Positions 12,301-22,433 of a stretch of 64,000 nucleotides of DNA are shown piece by piece. A program made the position numbers and the translations under genes. The stretch comes from Diospyros lotus (taxonomy: Eukaryota; Streptophyta; Magnoliopsida; Ericales; Ebenaceae). The stretch's first letter is position 1, and each line of letters begins with the position of its first letter. Under the pieces are notes generated by a model. That model had not been told where the DNA came from. It ran no database searches and worked only from the letters and a program-made list of their open reading frames with translations. The stretch spans positions 18,362,616-18,426,615 of the forward strand of contig NC_068338.1 of the NCBI RefSeq assembly GCF_014633365.1, given 5' to 3'.

Positions 12301-15300
12301 GGCCATCTCCCCCTACTATCTCTTCTTTTTCTTCTTCTATCCTCTTTTGTGTTTTGTGAACCCAAACATAGCCCAGGGTTCACCAGGAATGGAAAAGAAC
12401 TAGTAGGTCTGATTCAAATGGGCAAGGTGGTGGATTCATTGACCCAAGAGCAAGACTGGCAAGAAAATAAAAAAAAAATTAGGTTAAGGGCATGCTTCTG
12501 AATTTCAAATGAATTGTGACATACTTATTTGCCTTACAAAATTAACAAAAGTTAATCAGATTTGTACCCCATGTTCTGTTTTTATTTTTAAAAGTTCAAA
12601 AAAAGATATTATCAATGATCAGTTTAGTTTTCATTCTTTTAACCTGAAAAAAGAACAAAAATTGAACACAACAAAGATATAGAAGCTAAAATTGACTTAA
12701 AAAAAAAAAACAAAAAGAAAGGACAGCTCTATCAAATGGGCCTTTAACGTGCATTTTTAGAGTATCTATTGAGATCTGAAGCCAATTGTAACATTTCTTT
12801 TCTTCAAGTTTATTTGGTTTCTGTCCTCAAGTTCCTTATGTACTCATACTGTGTTCATAAACTTCTGTTTTCATAGTCAATTGTCAATGGTTTTCTTATT
12901 GTAGGTGTTTCCCAAGATAAAAGATTCTATTCAGGTTTGTAAACTAAAGTTAACCCTTAACATATATTTGGTATGGCCGAGAATTTGAACTAACTAAAGA
13001 TATGTGCTTAACTTTCTTTTGACCATGTCTTTATGTCTATGCAGGGTGGGATTATGATATTTATTAGTTCTTTCTTTGAGTTTATTCGAGTTCGAAATTT
13101 CTTGAGGTCACAGGGTGCATCTTTCTGTCTGTTGGGAGAGTAAGAACTGTCTTAACTTGAATATGATTGTTTTCTTTTTATCTGATGGCCATTAGATTTT
13201 TTGGTTTTTTAGATACTGGAATAATTACTCCCTTCTTAGTTTTAAATGCAAAAAATAATTCAAATATTGATTTACACTTCTAGGTACACAAAACAGAGTG
13301 ATATTTCCCGTGCAAGGGTTTGGTTTTTTGAAAGGACGCGCAAGATTATGCTTTACACTGAGAGGGCTCATTTCTACCATAGATACAAGGTTATTTTTAT
13401 ATTTTACTTTAATTTTTTTTTTAAATTTTGTTTCTCTACAATTCTTTTCCAAGGGCTTATGCATTCACTTTTTTAATTTAAGTTAATTTTTTGGCATTTT
13501 TCTGAATTTTAAGCAATTCTGACGTTGTCAGTTTAGTGACTGATGTCCAACTTTCAAACAATTGCCAGGGATCTAGGTTTATCCTAGGGTTTTAAGAGGG
13601 AATTGGAAGAAACCGAGGCGGAGAGAATTGAAAGGGAGGGAGAATTCAGAAGAACAGGGGAAATTTAGAAGGAACAGAGATATAGAAAGAGAAGATTAGA
13701 GAGAAATCAGAGAGGAAATCAAGATAGAATTGTAGAGAGAGATGACTAAAATTCTGATATCAGTCAACAATTGATGACAATCTTCTAACTCAGCCTATTT
13801 ATAGTTCTCTATCTTTCAGTTTTAGTTGTAACTGATAGGTACAATATGAACTGCTACACTAGAATACAATGCAGCAAATGCATTAAACTACAACTACTAT
13901 TATATTTATTATTATATCCTTGGGGTCATGACAATCCCCTCTCCTTGAGAGATTTCTTGTCCTCAAGAAATTACAACAATTGCGCCCCTGTTTCTTAATC
14001 CAATCCCTGTTTTTACTATCTGGTTCATCCTTCATCTTCTCTTGTTCCCTTTCTCTTTTCTTTTTCCTCTTTTTCTTTCTCCTTGGCTTTTTCTCTTTTT
14101 CCTCCTCTGTTTCTTTCTCCAATTGATCTGTACTATGAGCTCTCCTTAAAAATCTATTTGCTTTCCTCCCAACAGAAGTTCCAGTGTTTTCCTTGATCCT
14201 CATGCAGTCGTTATGCCTTTCCTCAGCCTTCAGCATCTTTCTTCGGTCCAAGTACTCGTTGAATGCCCGTCTACACTCATCAAAAGTTCTTAAAGCCTGA
14301 TGCCTCTTGTCCTTGATGATTACTCACATTGGCTGCTCCCAGGTCCAGTTGGACCCAACATTTACAGACTTCAACAGTGCTTTTAAAGCATCTGTTGCTT
14401 CCTGCTTGCTAGTGTACACCAAAGGTTCATCTGCAACAAATTTCTCCTCCAATGTTGTTGCAGTGACTTTTCTTGCAACTGTCATTCCTTTCTTGGCATC
14501 CTGACTATGTAAGAAGAGATGAGAATGCCCCACAGGTTCCTCATTGGCTGGAACATGACCTCCATATCTAGATTTAAACATCCTGTAATAATTTTCTGGA
14601 GTCCAAAGGTCCAAAATTCTTAGTCTTAGGATCTTATCAGCCTTATGATCAGTTTCCTGCTGTAAGATAAGATTGCTCCAGTCAAAATTGCTCAATTAGA
14701 ACTTCTTTGACTGCATGTGGAGTGTCAAAAACTTGATCCAGCCTAGAATGGATGTCACAGGCGTACATCTCATCAGATGCATAAAAGATCTCTTCATTGC
14801 AACTCTCATCTCCAACCTGATTTATAACCAACTTATCTAATGAATTAATGTTTTGTTCCAATTCAGATTGTTCCTTAGTTTCCTGTAAGTCTGAAATCTA
14901 AGGACTCCAGCACTAGTATCCGCACAGATGGATGATCCTTCAGTCGGAATTGCCTGGTCCAATGCTAACTCATCAGCTTCCTGCAAACTGGAAGCATTAG
15001 GTAGGATTCCAGTGCCTGCTCGAATTGGTTCCATAGTGGAACTTGAAAGAAATTCCACTCGTAGACTGATCTGAAACCTCTTTGAAATCATAATCATTAA
15101 ATCGTTCAACTTTTGGTTGACGTTAGCAAATTCTTCTGCAAGTTTTCTGTACACTTCTTTCCAAGGTTTGCACAGCTTCTCTGGTTTCCACATTCTCCTT
15201 TCTATTAAGACTCACCTCTTCCTGAGTCTGCTTTAAACCTAACTCCAGAAAATCCAGCCTCGCCTCTAATTGCTTCATGCAAGTACCTTCTACCATTTCC

Positions 15301-18300
15301 TCAATTCAAATTCTTCAAATTCACTCTGAACAGCTTTTAAGAATTGTATGTATCTCCCTCTGAACCTGCTTTCAGTAATCGCCTGGACCTAAATCCAACT
15401 GAGAATCAATCAGCTCTGCTTCACCTTCAAAACCCGGACCTTGTTCAACTGTCAAGAATTGCCTAGATCTACAGAATCGATCTACTCTGAAACAGACTCC
15501 TGCGAATCAATTGGCTCTGAATCAACCTCCTGTGAATCATTTGACTTCTGAAACAGCCTTCTGTGAATCAATAAGCCCGCCTCCACAAATCACTGAGATC
15601 ACAATTTCTGCAACCAAGGACTGGCTGTTCTGCATCAACTGCTAACGATCACCTAACTCAATCAACCAAGAATCGTGGACTCTGATACCAAATGTCAAGG
15701 TTCTAGGTTTATCCTAGGGTTTTAAGAGGAAATTGGAAGAAACTGAGGGGGAGAGAAGAGAAAGGGAGGGAGAATTCAGAAGAATATAGGGGGAATTCAG
15801 AAAGAACAGAGAAAGAAAGAGAAGATTATAGAGAAATCAGAGAGGAAATCAAGAGAGAATTGTAGAGAGAGATGACTGAAATTCTGATTTCATTCAACAA
15901 TTGATGACAATCTTCTAACTGTAGCCTATTTATAGTTCTCTATCTTTCAGTTTTAGTTGTAACTGAAAGGTACAATATGAACTGCTACACTAGAATACAA
16001 TGCAGTAAATGCATTAGATTACAACTACTATTATATTTCCTATTATATCCTTGGGGTTGTGACAGCAATGTATTGTTTGGAGATATATATATATATATAT
16101 ATAATTTGTCCTTGCTCTAAAGAAACTTCTAAGAAGAAAAATTATGCTGTTTTACCACTGTAATTTGTATCCTTGGAAGAATCCATACTCTATTAGGATC
16201 AAAAGCAACACATATTCCTTATGATGCCCGAGTTTAGTGAAAATATTATTGTTATTATAACTTTTTGAGTATCTAAAACATGGTCAATCGGGTTTACTGT
16301 TTCTTTATTTAGGCTCATCAATTGGTTGAATATTTGCTTAGTCAGATTGTTTCTTTTCTTTCATTTAATGAAGTTTTTTCTGCTCTTCTGGTGGAGGTTC
16401 TGATCTTCATTAAAGTCAAGATATCATCCACAAAAATCTTTTGACATCTTTAGAGCCATGTAAAGATATTCATTTCAGACCATCAACGAACAATTTTGGT
16501 TGCTTGTAGCTGCTGATTTTATGTTGCCAATTCCCATTAGGGAAGCTCACCATCTCCTCCTGGATCCCTCCCATTCAAAAATGAAAAAGTTGAAAATTGA
16601 TTGAATACACAGTTTACCATGGCATCCCAGAAAAGCACGGAGAATTACTTAACTAACTGCTGGTTGTGGTCAACAAAAAACAACAGGATGGCTTTGATCT
16701 TTGTAGGGATGCTGCTAGTTCAAAATCTCAGGACATGGTAAAGATTGGAACTGTTTGGGTATACGTGCTGTAGTTCGTACTCTTTAAATGTTTTTGGATT
16801 TGCTTGTGGTCCTAAATTGGAGGAAAGATTTCTGGTTATCCTCAGTTGGCAATAACACAGTGATGGAGATCATTAGTTTAAATTTTCTTAGGATTGAATT
16901 GTTTAAGAATTTTACTTTCAATTTTTTATTTTGAAGTGGAATTTCATTAATGTATTTTTTTGGTCTTTGTTCTGATTAGAATTATTCTAGTTCTTTCTTG
17001 GCTTCTTCTTCCCTTCCCTCTTCCTCATCCCTTGACAAGGTTCTTCCTGTTCCTTCTTTTTCTTCTTTGGTTCTTACAGTCTCTTCTCCCATTACTTCCT
17101 CTGTTCCCTTTCGTCCTATACAGAGATATTAGTGTTGTTCCTAACCTTCTTCTCTTCTAGATGGTGTAGTTTCTTCACTTCTTGTTCCTCCAAATGCTCG
17201 TCTCCCTACAGGTGCCATTATTCCTTAAGTTTCTGGTCGAGTTCAACTTTCTCTACGCAGAGTTACACGTTCTCGTAATCCTCATCCTATAGATAATCCC
17301 TTTCTCCGAAGAACGTGCAGATGTAACGTAATGTCTTAGACCCTTATCCTTGTGAAAACAGTAGTCATATCTGTATCAACAAACAAGATTATGATGGAAA
17401 GCAGAGTGACCTACCTTATAGGCTAGGATGGATGCTCAAAGTGACCAAACATGGCTAGATTATGGAATTTGATAGGATGTGCATGCTTTGCTAGGTCCCC
17501 AGAGAAATCTTACTTGGGGGTAATTGTTTACCCCCCCCCCCCCCCCCCCCAAACCATTCTCTCTCTCTCTCTCTGTTGATTATTGTTTGTCAGAATGCTT
17601 TTATTTGAACAGACCCTGGGGGTTGTCGTAATGCTTGCATGTTTTCTGCACTATGGAAAAACTTAGATTATGCTTTTGTTAATAGATTTCTAATTTGTGT
17701 ACTACTGTATTTCTCGTAATCAGATTAGGGGTATTCAGAACTTAATCATCTACTCTCTTCCTGAAAGAAAAGAATTTTACCCTGAGGTAAGCATTGTCTG
17801 TGCAAAAATAGAATGTTCATCAGTTATTTGCTATTTTTCTGCTATATTATCAATTCAGTCTAGCAACATATATTTGCTCATTTAAGACATTGCTTCTTTC
17901 TGTCAATTGTAGATTGTTAATATGCTCCAAGAGTCGGCTGGCATGACATGCACCGTACTTTTTTCTCAGTTTGATCTGCTCCGGGTAAATAAATACTATG
18001 CCTTATTTTACATTTCAACATATTAGGGAAACACTAATCGTATTGAAAATGTAGAGTTAGTATTAAATATATATTATTTAAATCTCAAAATTTTAAGGAT
18101 TGGTTGAGAAGAGGAGACTTGCCTCATTAATATAGATGAGTTGGTAGTTAAGGGTGCCAGCCAGCATTAGTAGCTGTTTACGAGAAAGCACAGGATAGTT
18201 GGTGCTCAAATTGTGATGACTTTTGCTACAATGTTATTAAGACATTGAAGTTGCTGAAGCGTGTGGCTAACACTCGCAGAATTAGTTGCCTCTGGTGCTT

Positions 18301-18563
18301 AGAGAAAATATCCACACTTCACTTGTCCAAAAAGGAAAGAAAAAAAAACCATCACTTAAAAATGTATAACAAATCAGGGGTCAATTAGTTAACTCGTTTA
18401 CTTGAGTTCTAAACCGGTATTCAGTGAAGAATTCTATATTTGTTTCTTGTTCATGTACTTATGGCTTTGTTGTTTTTGTGACAATTAGCTGGAAAGGATT
18501 GTTGGAACCGCATCTGCAAAAAGGATGGTGACATCGGATAAAGGAGTCTTTGTTTTCTGCTAG
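6316..18563 (+). CDS. UTP25: UTP25/NOF1 small-subunit processome protein, C-terminal part, eight exons
   Basis: Family knowledge: UTP25 (NOF1 in Arabidopsis, DEF in fish) is a nucleolar U3 snoRNP-associated protein needed for 18S rRNA maturation. Exons read from GT/AG sites with phase preserved: 6316-6375, 10594-10665, 12905-12934, 13045-13139, 13284-13389, 17724-17786, 17913-17984, 18489-18563 (stop TAG). They encode 190 residues of the helicase-like C-terminal domain, with family motifs GVLPKVLLQVRQ, VFPKIKDSIQ, GGIMIFISSFFEF, FCLLGEYTKQSDISRAR, IMLYTERAHFYHRYK, IRGIQNLIIYSLPERKEFYPE and the terminal GTASAKRMVTSDKG. All joins are open, so this part looks functional. N-terminal exons are not in view and probably lie before the window. 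Introns 1 (4218 bp) and 5 (4334 bp) hold antisense LTR elements. Confidence 0.88.
6589..6986 (-). repeat. 3' LTR (398 bp) of the intron-1 element
   Basis: On the minus strand it starts TGTCACGACCCT and ends TCGTAACA. TATAAAGAGG on the minus strand near 6799-6808 is a likely TATA box. It is related in sequence and ends to the LTR at 1362-1689. Confidence 0.8.
7412..8030 (-). pseudogene. gag (capsid) of the intron-1 element, broken
   Basis: Reading the minus strand from about 8030 gives EDLCDQFGERNRIDVMEF, NKLRQGGSVTDYQVRFEKLR, a stop, and then FINGLDNALRLSVKMF and PTTVEQAAENARLQELALEA. These are classic plant gypsy capsid motifs: the F-G-E-R box, the V-x-D-Y-x-x-x-F-E box and the LR-x-V-x-M-F-x-P-T block. 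At least one in-frame stop separates the halves. The downstream part becomes Lys/Glu/Gly-rich. There is no protease, RT or integrase. Confidence 0.75.
8100..10044 (-). other. Long non-coding 5' leader of the intron-1 element
   Basis: Between gag and the primer-binding site lie about 1.9 kb with many short open frames on both strands but no domain I recognise. It is richer in C and G than the surrounding intron and rich in short TTCC/GAATT-type words. It may be leader sequence or acquired host DNA. Confidence 0.4.
8525..8627. repeat. 35-bp tandem repeat, three units
   Basis: GGAATTCCCTTATGGAC recurs at 8525, 8560 and 8595, each time followed by a diverged TTTTGACCGC block, giving a clean 35-bp period. 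The array lies in the untranslated 5' region of the intron-1 element. The plus-strand open frame across it is a by-product of the repeat. Confidence 0.85.
10062..10460 (-). repeat. 5' LTR (399 bp) of the intron-1 element
   Basis: It aligns end to end with 6589-6986. The terminal T/A pairs are mutated (AGTTATGACC on the plus strand at its left edge, GTGATT at its right). The primer-binding site lies immediately inside it. Confidence 0.8.
12005..12075. repeat. Possible SINE fragment
   Basis: The segment GGTTGTGGAAACAGCCTCC continues into CTTGCTGAAAAAAGGCTG and GGGCCGG. From memory this resembles the GTGGAAACAGCCTCTTGCA...AAGGCTGCG block of plant Au-type SINEs. It is short, diverged and without target duplications. 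Confidence 0.35.
12277..12501 (+). CDS. Small ORF with a signal-peptide-like start, inside a UTP25 intron
   Basis: The ATG at 12277 opens a 74-codon frame with a strongly hydrophobic start (LPLLSLLFLLLSSFVFC) followed by a polar, mature-like part (KHSPGFTRNGKELVG). The N-terminal profile is that of a secreted peptide. No family is recognised, and the end runs into an A-rich tract. It could be a captured first exon, a nested gene or chance. A longer in-frame start at 12220 would bury the hydrophobic segment. Confidence 0.2.
   Translation: MKPLHMTFGHLPLLSLLFLLLSSFVFCEPKHSPGFTRNGKELVGLIQMGKVVDSLTQEQDWQENKKKIRLRACF
13563..13933 (-). repeat. 3' LTR (371 bp) of the intron-5 element
   Basis: On the minus strand it starts TGTCATGACCCCAAGG and ends CCTAGATCCCTGGCA. 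It pairs with 15693-16064. Confidence 0.8.
13940..15296 (-). pseudogene. Degenerate gag-like reading frame of the intron-5 element
   Basis: From the minus-strand ATG at 15296 the frame reads MVEGTCMKQLEARLDFLELG, a short coiled-coil-like start shared with the gag at position 102. Open blocks follow at 15193-14837, 14695-14324 and 14251-13940 in shifting frames. The last block is extremely basic (RRKKKRKKKREREQEK), which could bind nucleic acid, and ends in a LEDKKSLK-type tail. No capsid motif was found, so this copy seems to have lost the central gag domain. Confidence 0.45.
15693..16064 (-). repeat. 5' LTR (372 bp) of the intron-5 element
   Basis: It starts TGTCACAACCCCAAGG and ends AGAACCTTGACA on the minus strand. 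The primer-binding site follows after two bases. Confidence 0.8.
17531..17550. repeat. C20 homopolymer next to a CT microsatellite
   Basis: Twenty consecutive C residues are followed after ten bases by (CT)n in intron 5 of UTP25. Such a run is unusual in this AT-rich sequence and may be length-variable or a sequencing artefact. Confidence 0.9.
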
Positions 18564-21500
18564 GAAATTTCTCTAGGTCAAGGAAGGTTGCTCAAATTCA
18601 GACAAATGACAAAAGTCAAGAGGGAGGGAGGGAGGGCACTTGCAGTTGCAGAGCTTAGAGATGGGGATTGCTTAGAATTTCTTCATCAAAACGCAGCCCA
18701 AGGACCCTGATTTCTCACTGGGGAGGCTCGGGGGGTCATGTTAACATACTCAGCAATGGACATGCAGAGGGGATAGGGATAGGGATCCCTCTGTTTCGCC
18801 CAATTGAAGGGGTGGCATGTCCTCTGCCCTATGTCTCCTCTGGTGCATACTGGGCGCCGACTCTGAATTTACCTACATGTTCTGCTTTAGTTACATGTAC
18901 TTAACTTAGCCTAAAGGATTGTTTAGATATGTAAGATGTTAATTTATCGCTAGTTCCAAAGAAAATTTAGTAAACATTTTGATTTGTTAAATATATAAAA
19001 ATATATAATTTCTTGTACTTTAAACTGAAAAAAAAAAATTTGAAATGGTTATAGAGTTTACACAACTTGGCAAGCTGAATGTACAAGGAAAAAGTGCCTC
19101 CTTATGACATAAGCTATAAATGAGGAAGAATCTTAATAGAGGAAAATTTAGAAACTTGGGTTGAAAAAGTAGCTAAAGCATGAGAAGCACCAGGATTGAT
19201 TTCCTGAAGGTTCCTAATGTCTGATACTCAAGCTTGCATGCAATGGGCTGCTACAGATTCTGCTTCTAGTGATGATAAAGCAGCCCTTTGGATAATATTT
19301 ATGACTCTTATAATTATAGTCTGAATGATGATGAGTGAAATTGTAATTATTTTTTCCTTTCACGTAATTAATTAATATAAAATTTAAAATAGTTATGAAA
19401 TTATTTAAATTATGAAATTTTTTAATTATTTCTTAAGTAAGATTTATTGGACACAAGAATTAAGGTTAAACAAAGTACTAATGGGGGAGGATGGGGATTG
19501 GTACCTCTACCTTCGCGTTAGTATGCTTTTTGATGAAATTAAAAATGTTAATATAAAAAAAATTAATTCTTTATCTAATAATAAACAATTCATTAAAAGA
19601 TAACTTTTTTTCTACCAACTTAAATTTTTAGATGAGATGAATGTTAATAATTTAAAATGGAATTGAGTAAGTTAATGTCCTGAGTTCAAACTTCACCCAA
19701 CAATATTTCATTTGTTACCCATGTTTGGACCAATTAATAATAACTCTATGGAGCCTTGCTCTCTTTTACATCTTAAATTCAATTAATAATAATGCTCTAT
19801 GGAGCCTTGCGTGGTGTCACCCTGGTGGTGTTTTAAGTGCATTTCTAGATTTATACTTTGAGATGTGAAAGATAGTTGATTATTTTTAATGATAAATGTC
19901 AAATCTTTATTTATATATCTCAATCTCATTTCTATGAATGAGTCTCTAGACTTCCTACTTTCAAGATATTGAGAATGTGTGACTTGGATTTTTAGTCCAT
20001 GATTTTTTAAAGATATTCTTAGTCTTTAAATTTATCATAAATAAACTATGATCTATCAATTAATGGACTGGTATGTGATCTACTACCTTTGTTGGACATG
20101 AGGATGCTAATGAGATGGAGTGGTGAGCCATACGTTACATTGCATAAAATGCATATAATAGACATGTGAGTAGATGTTGGAAAAATATATGCTAAATGTG
20201 ACGCTTGTGACAAATCACATGGCTTGAGAATTAATGATCTATTACTGGCTTGACAATTAATGAGATTGAAAAGAGTTCTAATGTTAGATTAGATCTGACA
20301 TGCTACTTATATCACACATCGTGTTGGGTCAGTCATAGTTACTAAGTCTTGTGAGTTTAATTAGTTGATGACTCACTTGGTCAGGATGTTAGTTAATGGA
20401 AGGTCTATAGTGCACGATAATTGAGGAGTCTTAATAGGTTTATAGGAAGTTAGACTTCATTGCCATTAGGATCATCCTGAATCCTGGCTAAAGGATACTC
20501 ATGATCTTTTAGAGTATTTTAGGGATTTGAAGAGATCATCTTAATAGGTCGATAGGGTCGGTTGACGTCAAGGAGTTGACGATGTATCCTAATTGTTATA
20601 TGATTGTGAACGTAGAAAGTCACATGCATACCGAGTAATATAGCGGATTAGTGATCTATTGCTGTTAGTGGTTTCCTCGTCATTGTTAGTCAATGATGTT
20701 GGTTGCTTGTGTGTGTGGAACTCGTGAATCTATGGTTACGGGAGACTGTTACCAAATAGCAAGGCCTTAGTGGCATTTAAATAAAGTTGAAACTTGGTAG
20801 ATAGAATCGGTTGACAGATACATGAAGTGATTGACAGCCTTAGTGGCATTTGGACAAAGTTGAAGCTTGGTAGATAGAATCGATCGACAAGTATATAGAG
20901 TGGTCGACCATTTGGAACGGTCAACCAGTGCATAAGGAAAATCGACCGCCTAAAAACAGTCAATCATGTGCCTCATGCTGTCAACCATTTTTGCTATTAA
21001 TTGCGTTTCAGCTTTGTCGCATAAGAGCATTTATCGCTCTGATGTAAGTGATGATGAAGGTATATGGAGAGAAGGTAGAGGTATGGACTATAAGAGGAGA
21101 GAATGGATGGACTTGGCAAATGGGTTGTTGGAAAAGAGAGAAGAAAAGTGAAGAAAGATTGAGAGGGTGAGGAGGCTCACGAGAGAAGCTCCCCTCCTGC
21201 ATCTTCTTCTTCCTTCGTTCTTTTTTGCCATTCTCTTGCTTCTGCTTGCTATTTGCTTTTTCTTCTTCTTCCTTGTTTGGGTTGTGGTTTTGCTCTTTCT
21301 TGCTCCAAGCTTGGCCGGGACAACTTCTTTTATCACTATCTCCCTCATAGAGAGATCATTGGACAACCACCGAGCAACCGAGGAAGGGGAAAAAAAAAAG
21401 TTGGTCACCTCCAAGCACGACCTTGTTGGAGGATTTCGTGGCAGCTTGTGCGTGGACCAACTAGATCCTCCACGCTTGTAGAGGCAAATTGGTCACCTGG

Positions 21501-22433
21501 GTGCTTGCAAAGATGAGCAGCAGATGAGAAGATTGTTGGAGCTCACTAGACAGAAAGAAGAGGAGGCCATTGCGTGAACAATTAACACTGGATTCTTTCT
21601 CCAAGAGGTATATCTAAAATCCCTTATAACACAGGTTTTTCATTTATTGCATATGAATGATGAATATCCAGTCTTGCAAAGTTAATTTTTGAATCTGCTG
21701 TGTATATATTTTATGTTTTTGTTGTGCTATTTTTTTGATAAAAAATACTTTAATAATAAAATTCTTGCATAGATCCACACCAAATTGATGTTTTTGGCAC
21801 ACTTTTGACCGCGCTGCCCTTCAGATTTTTCCTTCTCTTAGGATTAGGATTGTTCCATTCCACTGCTAGTGGGCAATTCTCTCGGGCTGAAGCATAACAA
21901 GTGCAGCTGTAAAAATACATTTTGTCTGCAAAAATGCAGAGCTTCCATCCATCCAGCCGAGTGCACATACGAGAACACCACCACTCAGAACACATTCAAA
22001 CCGTAAGCAAATATTGAGCCAATCCACCGCCGCAAAAGAAAGACCCATTTGGTATATGATATCCTCTTTGCCAAAAGGCCAATTTATTTCAGTTATCACA
22101 CCATCAAAAAGCACGATTAAAGCCAGATACTGATTTACAAATCAAAGACTTAAGCTATGTTATCAATCAATCTACTGTCCCAAACAGGACGCGAGAAATG
22201 CATCAATGAAAATTTTTCATAATAGAGGAAAAAGATTTCAGGTATGACAAGGTAAACCAACACATCTTTGACCCAACGCCAAATGCTAAAATCAAATCAA
22301 TATTCCAATAAGATCCCAATTTGTTAATCAAAGACTGTTGAAAGCTATGTAGCCTGCTTAAGCCATGGAATATTTTGCAATACAGTACTAGTATATAAAA
22401 TGCAACGCAAGGAAGGCTGGCTTTGATCCAACT
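18564..22433. other. Intergenic region: UTP25 3' end, then degraded repeats
   Basis: The first few hundred bases after the TAG stop are presumably the UTP25 3' UTR; they contain GGGA repeats near 18625. From about 19340 the sequence is AT-rich with no gene. A diverged tandem duplication lies near 20764-20905. Sequence at about 20560-21640, rich in GGTTGAC/GGTCGACC words and ending in a CT-rich block and TTCTCCAAGAGGTATAT, resembles LTR material of a copia element, but no pair or terminus could be fixed. The last part includes the FBX2 3' UTR. Confidence 0.4.
20764..20905. repeat. Diverged tandem duplication (about 72-bp unit)
   Basis: CCTTAGTGGCATTTAAATAAAG at about 20764 and CCTTAGTGGCATTTGGACAAAG at about 20838 each lead into GAA/GCTTGGTAGATAGAATCG, giving two imperfect copies. 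The unit is related to GGTTGAC-rich repeat sequence around it. Confidence 0.65.

Larger units (their letters stand above)
13563..16064 (-). mobile_element. Short non-autonomous LTR retrotransposon in UTP25 intron 5
   Basis: Direct repeats 13563-13933 and 15693-16064 (over 90% alike by eye) flank a 1.76-kb interior on the minus strand. The primer-binding site TGGTATCAGAGTCCACG (15690-15674) is two bases inside the 5' LTR, and the purine tract AAGGAGAGGGGAT precedes the 3' LTR. Flanks ACAAT (13558-13562) and GCAAT (16065-16069) differ at one base, a plausible target duplication. The interior keeps a gag-like N-terminus (ATG at 15296, MVEGTCMKQLEARL) matching the element at position 102, and a LEDKKSLK tail, but no capsid, RT or integrase motifs. 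Confidence 0.85.

Noticed and set aside
18668..18904. 78-codon plus-strand frame after UTP25
   Set aside because: It falls in the expected 3' UTR just after the TAG stop and has no recognised motif.
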